Source: CADEDH01 sp965262175 (GTDB lineage Bacteria > Actinomycetota > Acidimicrobiia > Acidimicrobiales > SZUA-35). From it: 64,000 bases of DNA. The position numbers and the translations under genes are program-made. The notes beneath the pieces were generated by a model. It saw only the letters and a program-made list of their open reading frames with translations. It made no database searches and was not told the DNA's origin. This document shows, piece by piece, positions 33,097 to 41,659 of the stretch (positions are counted from its first letter, which is position 1; each line of letters starts with the position of its first letter). The stretch is taken from the NCBI GenBank assembly GCA_965262175.1, contig CBDHES010000002.1:1488001-1552000 (forward strand), in the 5' to 3' direction.

Positions 33097-35580
33097 TCAC
33101 GGGTTGGGAGCCAGCTCCAGGTCATCGCCGATCTCGTCGTCGGTGACCTCAGCGGGGGACGGTGGCTCGTCCGACCCGGCTCGCCACTGGTGGTAGGCGG
33201 CCCAGACGATCAACATCGGGGGGACCACCACGACCGAGACGACGAGGGCGTAGAGGATCGTGATCCCGGTCACCAGCCCGAACTGACGGAAGGGGACCAG
33301 CGGGCTGAACAGCAGGACGGCGAAGGCCAGCGCGGTGGTCAGGGCCGAGCCGGTCAGGGCCGAGCCGGTGGTGGCCAAGGTGGTCTTGGTGGCGTCGAGG
33401 AGGCTGCGCCCGTGGTCGATCTCCTCGGTGAAGCGATGGATGATGTGGATCGTGTAGTCCACGCCGATGCCGATTGACAGCGCGGTGATCAGCGCCGTGA
33501 TCACGTTGTAGGGGATGCCGAGGAGGGTCATGGTGCCCAACACCCAGAGCAGGACGAGGAGGATCGGCAGCACGGCGATCACGGCCAGCATGGGCTTGAA
33601 CTCGGTCACCCAGAAGAAGAGCATCAACACGATCAGGGCGGCGACCATGGTGATGGCGATCGAGGTCGATTGGCTGTCGGTCATGGCGGTCGTGACCTCG
33701 AGGGCGATGATCTCGCCCGAGGTGGCCACGATCTGCTCACGGGGACCGAACCAGAGGCCTTCGATATCGTCGACCATCTGGGCCGTCCGGTCCTGGTCGC
33801 CGGTGAGGGCGTTGAACTGGATCAGCATCTGGTCGATCCCGTCGGGGTCGCTGACCGCGACCTGGGCGAAGCCGACCGGATCGTTGGCCTCGAGCCGGTC
33901 GAGGATGCGCTGGACCCCGGCGGGATCGAGGGTCAGCCCCTGATCGATGGTGGCGGCGATGGCGGCCAGCTCGGGGTCGTAGTTGTCGTCCGGCTCACCG
34001 CTGTCGGTGTTCCAGTCCAGGTAGAGGTTCCCCAACGATGCGGTGATCCCGCTGGCTGCGCCGGTTGGCCGGGAGAACTCGTCGGCGAATGCCTCCGACA
34101 GGGTCAGCAGGTTGCGCAGGGTCCGGTCGTCGGTCAGCTCCGCCTCGACCAGGATCGTCACCACCTCCGTCTGGCCACCGAGGGCTTCGTCGAGGGCGTC
34201 GATGTCGGTCAGCGACTCCCCGTCGCCGGGGAGGAAGTCGTTCGAGTCGAACTCGGTGCTGATCCCCGTGGCCGCAGCCCCGAGCCCGATGGTGACCACG
34301 GCCGCGCCGGCCAGGGCCACCATCGGCTGCCGGGCCACGAACTCCCCGATGCGGGCGATGAGGGACCCGGCGCCAGGGATGGCGTCGGTCATCAGCCGGG
34401 GCTCGGGCAGCGAACCCTTGGCTTCGCGGCGCTGATCGAGGATCCTCCGGGCCGCCGGGATCAGGGTCAGCATCGTGAGCAGCCCGAAGAAGACACCGAA
34501 CGCGGCAACGATGCCGAAGTCCTGGTTGGCCGGGATCGGCGAGGCCAGGTTGGTCAGGAAGCTGATGATGGTCGTGCCGGCGGCCAGCCCGAGCGGGAGC
34601 ATGACCCCGAGCAGGCCGCGTCGGGCTGCGGCCACCGGGGCCGCACCCTCGGCCCGCATCTCCCGGTAGTGGGCCACCGACTGGATCGCATAGTCGACGA
34701 CGAGGCCGATCAGCATGATCGGCACCATCGTGGTGATCGAGTTCGGGAGGCCGATGATGCCGAGGCCGTCCGGGCCCATCAGCCCCTGGAAGCCGGTGGT
34801 GCCGACCACGGTGATGCCGAGGCCGGCCAGGGCCAGGGCCACATCCGATCCCGAACGGAAGAAGACCAGGAGGAGCACGACGATCACGGCGAAGGCCACG
34901 AACATCAGGGTCGACATCGACGACGACGATGACTCCGCCGACTCCTCGTCGATCGTGGCACCGGAGAGGCTCCGAACCTCCAACGGGCCGTCGACCTCCT
35001 CGACCAGCTGGGCCACGAGCAGCTCGGTGTCCTCCAGGCCCTCGGGGTCGCCCAGCTCCCGCAGGCTGATCCGGGAGATGACGAGCCCCTCGCCGTCGAC
35101 CTCGCCGCTCAGGCTGGCCAGTGCCGCGCTGGCCGTGTCGTCGGCCAACAGGGCCGAGGTCGCCTGGTCGATCTGGGCCTGGGTGGTCGTCGACAGGTCG
35201 TCGACGCCGAGCGCGTTCTTGTAGATCGGGGCCAGCGAGACCACCGGATCGGTGATGGCCAGGCGCTCGGCCACGGCCGGATCGGACACCGTCCGGGCCA
35301 CCACGGCGTCGACCTGGGCCAGCCCCTCCGGGGTCAGGGCATCACCGCGGTGGAGGATGGTGATCCCGGTCAGCCCGGCCGAGTCGGGAAAGAGGTCCGA
35401 GAGCTGGCCGGCGGCGATGGCCACCTCGCTGTCGTCGGGCAGGAACACCGTGTTGTCTGCCTGCTCGCCCAGGATGCCCATCCCCGCGCCGAGGGCGACG
35501 GTGGCGACGGCCAGGGCTCCCAGCGCGGCCCGAGGTCTGGCCGTCACGATCTCGGCGAAGGCGGAGAACACTCTGGACAT
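33097..35580 (-). CDS. MMPL/RND-superfamily transporter
   Basis: An 827-residue membrane protein with two equivalent halves. Each half starts with a membrane helix, has a large outer loop of about 150 residues and then five helices. The first half has MSRVFSAFAEIVTARPRAAL and the MMPL signature MLIGLVVDYAIQSVAHYREM. The second half has ALSIGIGVDYTIHIIHRFTEE with the proton-relay Asp-Tyr motif. Members export lipids or hydrophobic compounds using the proton gradient. It diverges from a TetR gene and the gap holds repeats that probably form the operator, so the transporter is likely induced by its substrate. Confidence 0.9.
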   Translation of the reverse strand: MSRVFSAFAEIVTARPRAALGALAVATVALGAGMGILGEQADNTVFLPDDSEVAIAAGQLSDLFPDSAGLTGITILHRGDALTPEGLAQVDAVVARTVSDPAVAERLAITDPVVSLAPIYKNALGVDDLSTTTQAQIDQATSALLADDTASAALASLSGEVDGEGLVISRISLRELGDPEGLEDTELLVAQLVEEVDGPLEVRSLSGATIDEESAESSSSSMSTLMFVAFAVIVVLLLVFFRSGSDVALALAGLGITVVGTTGFQGLMGPDGLGIIGLPNSITTMVPIMLIGLVVDYAIQSVAHYREMRAEGAAPVAAARRGLLGVMLPLGLAAGTTIISFLTNLASPIPANQDFGIVAAFGVFFGLLTMLTLIPAARRILDQRREAKGSLPEPRLMTDAIPGAGSLIARIGEFVARQPMVALAGAAVVTIGLGAAATGISTEFDSNDFLPGDGESLTDIDALDEALGGQTEVVTILVEAELTDDRTLRNLLTLSEAFADEFSRPTGAASGITASLGNLYLDWNTDSGEPDDNYDPELAAIAATIDQGLTLDPAGVQRILDRLEANDPVGFAQVAVSDPDGIDQMLIQFNALTGDQDRTAQMVDDIEGLWFGPREQIVATSGEIIALEVTTAMTDSQSTSIAITMVAALIVLMLFFWVTEFKPMLAVIAVLPILLVLLWVLGTMTLLGIPYNVITALITALSIGIGVDYTIHIIHRFTEEIDHGRSLLDATKTTLATTGSALTGSALTTALAFAVLLFSPLVPFRQFGLVTGITILYALVVSVVVVPPMLIVWAAYHQWRAGSDEPPSPAEVTDDEIGDDLELAPNP

Positions 35581-35623
35581 CGGGAGCCTCCCTCATGGAC
35601 ACCAGCGCTCGACGAGCAATCTC

Positions 35624-35673
35624 GTGGGAGCATACTCCCAAAACATTCGGTTATGGGACTCATACTCCCAAAA
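35624..35673. promoter_or_regulatory. Repeated operator in the MMPL-TetR gap
   Basis: CATACTCCCAAAA occurs twice, at 35631-35643 and 35661-35673, exactly 30 bases apart (about three helical turns). The first copy is part of the inverted repeat GGGAG-CATA-CTCCC, and the second of a looser version GGGACTCATACTCCC. Two TetR dimers on one face of the DNA would silence both promoters. Binding by the adjacent TetR protein is inferred. Confidence 0.55.
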
Positions 35674-35712
35674 GATAAGGGAAAGACTGGCGGGGATGGG
35701 TAGCCTGACCTG

Positions 35713-36315
35713 GTGGCTGAGGCCGAACTCCACACCCCCGACCTTCGTCGGGCCCGTCGCGAGCGGGGCGTGAACGCCGTGCTCGATGTCGCCCTCGACA
35801 TCTTCACCAGCGGGAGCCAGCGGCCATCAGCCAGCGAGATCGCCAAGCGAGCCGGGGTCTCGACCTCATCGTTCTTCCGCTACTTCGACAGCATCGACGA
35901 CCTCCGCAACCAGGTGGCCGACCGCTACCTGGAGCAGCATCGCCAGCTCCTCGAGCCCAGCGTGCCCGACGAGGCCGACCTGAGCGAACGGCGGCGGCGC
36001 TTCGTCGACCTCAGGATCGACGCCGGCGCCACCTTCGGGCCGGTCCAGCGGAACCTCAGCGGGCGGGCAGCCGACGACCCTGGCCTGGCCCCGATCCAGG
36101 CCAGGTTCCGTACCATCCTGGCTCGCCAGGTCGATGCCCACTTCGGCCCCGAACTGGCCGAGGCCACCCCGGCCCGCCGGGACGACCTGGTCGCCGTCAT
36201 CGACACCATGACCTCCATCGACGCCTACCGGACCATGCGCCAGACCCATGGGCGGAGCGACACCCAGATCAGGCGAGCCTGGCTCGCCGCCATCGAGGCC
36301 GTCCTCGGCCGGTAG
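35713..36315 (+). CDS. TetR-family transcriptional regulator
   Basis: A 200-residue protein starting at a GTG. The helix-turn-helix is residues about 15-65: VNAVLDVALDIFTSGSQRPSASEIAKRAGVSTSSFFRYFDSIDDL, shown by SEIAKRAGVSTSSFFRYF. The C-terminal ligand domain is helical (RARFRTILARQVDAHFG) with no obvious Cys. It is divergent from the MMPL transporter gene, the standard layout of a self-regulating efflux pair; the ligand is probably the exported compound. Confidence 0.9.
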   Translation: MAEAELHTPDLRRARRERGVNAVLDVALDIFTSGSQRPSASEIAKRAGVSTSSFFRYFDSIDDLRNQVADRYLEQHRQLLEPSVPDEADLSERRRRFVDLRIDAGATFGPVQRNLSGRAADDPGLAPIQARFRTILARQVDAHFGPELAEATPARRDDLVAVIDTMTSIDAYRTMRQTHGRSDTQIRRAWLAAIEAVLGR

Positions 36316-36410
36316 CCGAAGCCGGCGACGGTCACGCCGTACACCGCCGGGTACGTCACCAGGGTGGTGATCGAGCGGGTCACCGGCATCGGCCCCTGGG
36401 CGTGAGACGA

Positions 36411-36431
36411 CCGCCCCCACCGGGGAGGCGG
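36411..36431. terminator. Hairpin between convergent TetR and PepSY-like genes
   Basis: CCGCCCCC-ACC-GGGGAGGCGG forms a stem with one bulge. It lies in the 153-base gap between two convergent genes, so it may serve both. No clear T-run. Confidence 0.5.
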
Positions 36432-36468
36432 CCGCCGCACGAGCGCTCGAACGTGGAGCGCAGGGTGA

Positions 36469-36843
36469 TCAGAGGTCCTTGCCGATGGCGACCACGGTGC
36501 CCTCGGGCGTGACGTGGATCTCGAACTTGAGGTCGAGCTCATAGACGACCTGGCCGTTGGGGTACTCGACCCGCTCGGCCTCCTCGACCTCGCAGTTCGG
36601 GAACTTGGTCATGACGGCCTTCATCGCCGCGTCGGGAACGTCGTCGACGTCGATCTCGTACTCGGTCTGCAGGAGGGTCCCGTCGGGGGCGAAGTTGACC
36701 TCCACCTCCTTGCCGTCCTTGGTGAACTCGACCTCGTAGGAGGCGTCGAGCTCCCACTGGGTCGGCATGGTGCCGGGGAACAGGTTGGCGAAGGAGTCCT
36801 TCACCGCCTGGGGGACGTCGGTGACATCGATCGAATCGGACAT
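36469..36843 (-). CDS. PepSY-like domain protein, apparently cytoplasmic
   Basis: A 124-residue acidic protein. It contains two copies of the PepSY-like unit: VPQAVKDSFANLFPGT then WELDASYEVEFTKDGKEVEV, and DVPDAAMKAVMTKFPN then ERVEYPNGQVVYELDLK. Each unit is a helix followed by a beta meander ending in an NFAPDGTLL- or VTPEGTVV-type turn. This pattern belongs to the BLIP-like/PepSY-like family, which is usually secreted. Here the start MSDSIDVTD has no signal peptide, and the longer upstream frame does not supply one. Function unknown; members may bind peptides or inhibit proteases. Confidence 0.7.
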   Translation of the reverse strand: MSDSIDVTDVPQAVKDSFANLFPGTMPTQWELDASYEVEFTKDGKEVEVNFAPDGTLLQTEYEIDVDDVPDAAMKAVMTKFPNCEVEEAERVEYPNGQVVYELDLKFEIHVTPEGTVVAIGKDL

Positions 36844-37322
36844 GGTGACCTCGCAGTTGGTAGCTGATGGTTGACCGCAGGCAACGAGTCCTGAGGTGTT
36901 CAGCCCCATCAGCTCACCAAAGGAGCCCCGATGGAACCGGCCGCCGAAGTGTGAAAACAGGCCCAGTTCGTCGCCCGGAGAAGGGGGGGTGGAGCGAGCG
37001 GCAATCGGACCGTGAACCTACGAGTCGGGCCGAACCGTAGTGGCCCCTGCCAGGCCGCGCAATGGAAGCAGAGGAGGCTTCAACCGGTTCATTTCTCGTT
37101 AACTACCTAGACCCTCGGCATCTCTTTGTCGTTCAAGTACGTCAGACGATCGGCGATCGCAAGCCCTGGCGACCGAGTCCGGCACGAGCCGACTTTCACG
37201 CTGCTACCTCGACACCTCGGCCGCTTCCTGGCGAGGGGGGACGGCGACGGGGCATGATGACGGCGCTCACGACCACGACCACGACTCCCACCACGAGCAC
37301 GAGTAGAGGTACGAGGACCCCC
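36844..37322. other. Gene-poor stretch with an AT-rich centre
   Basis: About 480 bases without a convincing gene. An open frame from 37062 is an upstream extension of the next gene but has no family match. The AT-richest part (37085-37145) contains GTTCATTTCTC followed directly by GTTAACTACCT (37087-37108), two 11-base units similar to the PHO-like boxes elsewhere in the window. A further GTTCA lies at 37131. This part probably holds the promoter of the SCO6745-like gene. Confidence 0.4.
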
Positions 37323-38225
37323 ATGCACTACGACGAAGCCGTCGCCGCCTTCTTCACCACCACCCCCGACGGGACGGTTCCCCAGCCGACGACCCGGGCC
37401 TCGGTGGCCCGCCGGCTCCGTGACGCCATCGAACCGATCGCCATGCACCCGGTCTGGTCCCGCACGACCAACGAGGCCCTGGCCGCCCACGGCCTCGACT
37501 TCTTCTCCGGCTACGCCTGGGGACGGGCCGCCGCCCTCGGGGAGCCGGCACCGGCCGTGGTCGTGTCGTCGTTCGCCGTGTTCGAACCGAGCCTGATCGC
37601 CGGGGTCTACGACGCCGGTCGGGCGGCCTGTGACCGCGACCAGCTCCTGTCGACCCGGTTCGGTGCCACCACCACCAGCCTGAGCGCCGTCCTGGAGGGC
37701 ATCGACGTCGCCCCCGTCGCCAACCGGCTCCGCGACGCCGCCCTCGACCTCGACCGTCCCGGCCGCCCCCTCTACGCCGGCCTGGCCGAGATCCCCCTGT
37801 CCGACGACCCGGTCGAAACCCTGTGGCGCAGTGCCGAGATGATCCGGGAGCACCGGGGCGACAGCCACATCGCGGCCTGCGTGGCCGAGGGCCTCGACCC
37901 GATCGCCATGAGCATCCTCACCGAGCTGTGGGTCGGGTTCGGGCTCGGCGAGTACTCCGGCACCCGCGGGTGGCCCGAGGAGGCGATCGCCGCCTCCGCC
38001 GACCAGCTCCGGGCCGACGGCCTCCTCGACGGCGACGCCCTGACCGCCGCCGGGCAGGCCCTCCGGGACCGCATCGAGGACGCCACCGACACCGCCCAGG
38101 CCCAGCTGGTCGCCCGCCTCGGCGACGACGTCGACGGCCTCCTGGCCGACCTGACCGCCTGGTCGGCCCGCTGCGTCGACGCCTCGGCCTTCCCTCCGAA
38201 CGCCTTCAAGCGGGCCGCCGGCTGA
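37323..38225 (+). CDS. SCO6745-family protein (winged-helix-like, function unknown)
   Basis: A 300-residue soluble protein beginning MHYDEAVAAFF, with GAGGA six bases before the ATG. The blocks IEPIAMHPVWSRTTNEALAAHGLDFFSGYAWGRAAALG (shown by LDFFSGYAWGRAAALG) and VFEPSLIAGVYDAGRAACDR match the actinobacterial SCO6745 family, including its helical C-terminus AAGQALRDRIEDATDTAQ. That last part resembles a MarR-like winged helix (DGDALTAAGQALRD). The family is annotated only as hypothetical. It is followed by a gene for another uncharacterised actinobacterial protein. Confidence 0.65.
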   Translation: MHYDEAVAAFFTTTPDGTVPQPTTRASVARRLRDAIEPIAMHPVWSRTTNEALAAHGLDFFSGYAWGRAAALGEPAPAVVVSSFAVFEPSLIAGVYDAGRAACDRDQLLSTRFGATTTSLSAVLEGIDVAPVANRLRDAALDLDRPGRPLYAGLAEIPLSDDPVETLWRSAEMIREHRGDSHIAACVAEGLDPIAMSILTELWVGFGLGEYSGTRGWPEEAIAASADQLRADGLLDGDALTAAGQALRDRIEDATDTAQAQLVARLGDDVDGLLADLTAWSARCVDASAFPPNAFKRAAG

Positions 38226-38337
38226 CGACCCCACTCCCCGTCCCGCACGGCCAGCCGCCGAGCGGGTCGGCCCGGGACCTTCGGCTCCTGTCGGGAGCCG
38301 AGCCGGCCATCACGATCACGGGGAGGAGGACACGGCG

Positions 38338-39093
38338 ATGGCGACCGACCACAACCGGCTCTGGGAGACGCTCCGGGCTCCGGCTCGGCGCGAGACGTTC
38401 GACCCGTCGACCCTCGACGATCTCCCCGAACCGGCCGCCCGGTGGCTCCGTCGGACCGTCACCCCCGGAACGCCCCTCGCCCAGAGCGTCGAGCTGACCA
38501 TGGGCGGCCGCATCCGGATCGGCGGCCGCTGGCTGCCCTACACCGCCCGCCAGATCCTCCGGGCCGGCGTCGGGTTCGTCTGGCAGCCCCGGGTCGGAGG
38601 GCGCCTCCTCCGGTTCACCGGGGCCGACAGCCTCGGTGAGGACGGTGCCCGGCTCGACTTCCGGCTCCACGGCCTCATCCCGGTCGCCCAGGCCGACGGA
38701 CCCGACACCGACCGCAGCGCCGCCGGACGCCTCGCCGCCGAGACGGTGGCCTGGCTCCCATCGGCCGTCGTGCCCCAGCTCGGCATCCGATGGGAACCGG
38801 TCGACGGCGACCGTGACCGGGCCCGAGTGGCGGTGCCGGTCCCCGACGGCACCATCGACGTCGACATCACCGTCGACATCGACGGACGCCTCCTCGCCGT
38901 CGACCTCCAACGATGGAGCGATCGGACCGACCCCCCGAGCCACGAACCCTTCGGTGCCGACGTCGCCGCCGACGGACCCGGACCGAACGGGGACCTCATC
39001 GCCGCCGAGGGCACCGTCGGCTGGGACCACGGCACCCCGGCCTGGTCCGACGGCCGGTTCTTCGAGTTCACCCTCGACGCCACGGCGACCTGA
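38338..39093 (+). CDS. DUF6544-like protein
   Basis: A 251-residue protein with ATG in good context (GAGGAGG about ten bases upstream). LDDLPEPAARWLRRTVTPGTPLAQSVELTMGG, then ARQILRAGVGFVWQPRVGG and RFTGADSLGEDGARLDFRL, follow the DUF6544 pattern (LP.pv.rYl ... G...W..f.A.Q......FvW.a......v...D.y..G.G). Next comes LAAETVAWLPSAVVP and an Ile/Val/Asp-rich beta region. The family is of unknown function, with a lipid-binding-like beta sheet inferred by others for similar folds. Family assignment is from memory of the pattern. Confidence 0.5.
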   Translation: MATDHNRLWETLRAPARRETFDPSTLDDLPEPAARWLRRTVTPGTPLAQSVELTMGGRIRIGGRWLPYTARQILRAGVGFVWQPRVGGRLLRFTGADSLGEDGARLDFRLHGLIPVAQADGPDTDRSAAGRLAAETVAWLPSAVVPQLGIRWEPVDGDRDRARVAVPVPDGTIDVDITVDIDGRLLAVDLQRWSDRTDPPSHEPFGADVAADGPGPNGDLIAAEGTVGWDHGTPAWSDGRFFEFTLDATAT

Positions 39094-39222
39094 CGAGGCA
39101 CCGGCGACCCGAGCGGACCGCTCGAAACGGGCTCTTCACTCGGCCGACATCGCCCGGACACGACCGACGACGACACTGCTGCGCATGACGCTGTCGGTGA
39201 TCGACGAGCGGGAAGCGAGCCG

Positions 39223-40635
39223 GTGACCGACACGAACGGGGAGCCCCCCGCACCGATCGATGGTTCGTTCCTGCTGACCGACCTCGTCGTGTTGCCGTGC
39301 GACGGCACCAGGACCTGGTATGACCCGGGAGCGGTGCTGGTGATCGACGGCCGGATCGCCGCCGTCGGCCGGGCCGACGAGGTCGCCCACCACCCGGCGG
39401 CCGAGGCCGTACCCCGCCTCGCACGTCCGACCCACACGGTGCTGCCCGGCCTCCACAACGCTCACCTCCACTCCGGTCTGCTGCGAGGTACGGCGGAGTC
39501 GATGGCGTTGTGGGAGTGGCTCGAGGACCACGTCGACCCGGCCCACCGAGCCCTCACCCCGGAGATCGCCGAGGCCGCATCGTGGATGGCCTACACCGAG
39601 GGCCTGCTCGCCGGCACGACCTCGGTGCTCGACATGTGGCGCCACATGGAAGGCGCAGCCCGAGCGGCCGAGACCCTCGGCATACGGGCCACTCTCGCCC
39701 CTTACACCGCCGATCGATATCCGTGGTTCGAGACGCTCGACACCAATCGCCGGCTCCTCGAGACCCATCGAATCGCCGCCGACGGACGAGTTCGGACCTG
39801 GGTCGGCTTGGAGCACCTCTTCTACTGCTCCCCCGAGATGTTCCGGGCCGCGGCCGCCCTGGCCGAAGAGTTCGACACGGGCCTCCACACCCATTCGTCG
39901 GAATCGCTGTGGGAGGTCCAGGAGAGCCTCCGTCAGTTCGGCCGTCGGCCGCTGGAGGTGTTCCACGAGCGGGGCATTCTCGACGGACCGGCCGTCGTCG
40001 CCCACGGGGTGTGGCTCGACGATCGGGAGGTGGCGATCTGCGTGGAGACCGGCACGGCCGTCACCCACTGCCCCTGTTCCAACATGAAGCTGGCGTCGGG
40101 CCCGGCCCGGGTCGGCCACTACCGGGAGGCGGGGATGACGGTGGCGCTGGGAACCGACGGCGAGAAGGAGAACAACAACCTCGACATGTTCGAGGAGATG
40201 AAGGTCGCCTCGCTGCTCCAGAAGGTTGCGACCCTCGACCCCACCGTCGGCGACCCGTGGGACATCCTCGACATGGCGACCCGATCGGGGGCCCGGGCCC
40301 TCGGCCTCGACGAGGTGACTGGATCGCTGGAGGTCGGCAAGGCTGCCGACCTGGTGCTGGTCGACCTCCGTAGCCTCCACTTCGTGCCCGTGCTCGGCGG
40401 CGACGACTTCAACGTGCCGGCCCATCTCGTGTTCACCGCCTCGGCCCGCGACGTGGTCGACGTCTGGGTCGAGGGACGGCACCTCGTGGCCGATCGGACG
40501 GTCATGACCGCCGACGTGGCAACGATCGCCGCCTCTGCCCAGTCGGCAGCCGAGGAGTTGTTCGACCGACGCCGGACCCTACCGACCGACACCCGGAGCG
40601 TCGCCTCCGACCTCAAGGCCCCGGGCCAGCGCTAG
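39223..40635 (+). CDS. Amidohydrolase of the ATZ/TRZ (chlorohydrolase / SAH deaminase-like) group
   Basis: A 470-residue metal-dependent hydrolase. The metal-binding HxH is in VLPGLHNAHLHSGLLRG. The next His lies in TGLHTHSSES, and another in VVAHGVWLDD. The Asp ligand lies in VALGTDGEKENNN. The latter loop in ATZ/TRZ enzymes reads LGTDG..SNNN, with EKE replacing the usual residues. GSLEVGKAADLVLVDL is the typical end of the small beta domain. Likely reaction is hydrolytic deamination or dechlorination of a heterocycle such as guanine, SAH or a triazine. Its stop shares CTAG with the stop of the opposing lipoprotein gene. Confidence 0.85.
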   Translation: MTDTNGEPPAPIDGSFLLTDLVVLPCDGTRTWYDPGAVLVIDGRIAAVGRADEVAHHPAAEAVPRLARPTHTVLPGLHNAHLHSGLLRGTAESMALWEWLEDHVDPAHRALTPEIAEAASWMAYTEGLLAGTTSVLDMWRHMEGAARAAETLGIRATLAPYTADRYPWFETLDTNRRLLETHRIAADGRVRTWVGLEHLFYCSPEMFRAAAALAEEFDTGLHTHSSESLWEVQESLRQFGRRPLEVFHERGILDGPAVVAHGVWLDDREVAICVETGTAVTHCPCSNMKLASGPARVGHYREAGMTVALGTDGEKENNNLDMFEEMKVASLLQKVATLDPTVGDPWDILDMATRSGARALGLDEVTGSLEVGKAADLVLVDLRSLHFVPVLGGDDFNVPAHLVFTASARDVVDVWVEGRHLVADRTVMTADVATIAASAQSAAEELFDRRRTLPTDTRSVASDLKAPGQR

Positions 40636-41471
40636 GCGGGGCGGACCGAGGCGATGATGGCCTCGATCACCGGCCGATGGACCGACTCGCCGACCTGGCT
40701 GATGGCGAAGACCCGAACCCCGGGTTCGACCACGAGGTCATAGACGATCGACGGGTCCCCGGGCTCGGTCTGAATCACCCCGACGTGGGTCCCGAGCTCG
40801 ACCGGTTCGATGTCCTGGTCGGGCCACTGCGCGCTCACGTAGGCCGCGACGTCGTCGGCGGTGTTCCACGGCCACAGCTCGGAACCGCCGACTTCCCGCC
40901 ACGGCGGCTCGCCGAACGAGAGGTAGAGGTAGGCGAGGTCCTGGGCGACCTCGTCGCTCAACGCCTCGTCGAACGCCGGGTTGCCCGTGTGGTCGACCGG
41001 ATCGGTCGGCACCGCGTCCGGGCCGTACAGCTCGGCCAACTCGGCCAGCACCTCGGCGTTGGTGTCGATGGCGACGTAGAAGTTGTAGTCGTCGTCGCTG
41101 AACCCACTGGTCCGGGCCACCGTCCAGCCCTCGGGAACGACGAAGGTGAAGTCGGCCTCGCTCTCGAACCACACCCCGTCGACGCCGGCCACCTCGGCCG
41201 CCCCGCTCGCCGGGTCGCCGCCCGCATCGCCTCCGGCCCCCTCATCGGCGGCCCCACCATCGCCATCGTCCGCACCGGCACCATCATCGGCACCGGCGCC
41301 ATCGTCCGCTCCGGCGCCATCGTCGACGGCTCCGCCATCGTCGACGGCTCCGTCATCGGCGGCGGCCGGGGCAGCATCGACGTCGGCCGACGAGCCGCCG
41401 TCGTCGTCGCTCCCACACCCCGCGCCACCGACCAGCGCCACCGCCAGAACGATCGTCCACATCCATCGCAT
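40632..41471 (-). CDS. Lipoprotein with an Asp/Gly/Ala repeat linker
   Basis: A 279-residue protein: MRWMWTIVLAVALVGGAGC is a lipoprotein signal. Residues 25-90 are an acidic repeat of the form DDGAGA. The globular part begins with VWFESEADFTFVVPEGWTVARTSG, similar to the opening of small LpqN/LpqT-type lipoproteins in actinobacteria (f.vp.GW...). It ends with VRVFAISQVGESVHRPVIEAIIASVRP. That family is thought to bind lipids or cell-wall compounds. Assignment is tentative. The stop codon overlaps that of the convergent amidohydrolase gene. Confidence 0.55.
   Translation of the reverse strand: MRWMWTIVLAVALVGGAGCGSDDDGGSSADVDAAPAAADDGAVDDGGAVDDGAGADDGAGADDGAGADDGDGGAADEGAGGDAGGDPASGAAEVAGVDGVWFESEADFTFVVPEGWTVARTSGFSDDDYNFYVAIDTNAEVLAELAELYGPDAVPTDPVDHTGNPAFDEALSDEVAQDLAYLYLSFGEPPWREVGGSELWPWNTADDVAAYVSAQWPDQDIEPVELGTHVGVIQTEPGDPSIVYDLVVEPGVRVFAISQVGESVHRPVIEAIIASVRPA
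41255..41365 (-). repeat. Coding minisatellite in a lipoprotein linker
   Basis: Imperfect repeats of about 18 bases encode DDGAGA/DDGAVD units in the linker between lipid anchor and folded part. Copies differ at third positions, so they are old rather than a fresh slippage product. Confidence 0.6.
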
Positions 41472-41659
41472 CAGGTCATCCTCCCGCACCCGCCCCTTCT
41501 GGAATGGGCACCATAGGCGCCCCGCCGGAGGCCGAGGGGTCGCCCCCGCCGCCGGACCGGCCCCACCAGACCGGCCTCGATCCCGGCCCATCCCCATCCC
41601 TCGACCGGGCGCGCCGCGCCCACTTCGCCGATCGCCGGCCAGGGCCCTAAGGTCGGTCC

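Noticed and set aside
32898..33100. tRNA-Arg as an attachment site for an integrated element
   Set aside because: No direct repeat of the tRNA 3' end and no integrase gene were found in the window.
36225..36542. Minus-strand ORF overlapping TetR and PepSY-like genes
   Set aside because: It contains one plausible stretch (TLVTYPAVYGVTVAGFGY) but overlaps two real genes and has no start site. It may be chance, or a tiny remnant.
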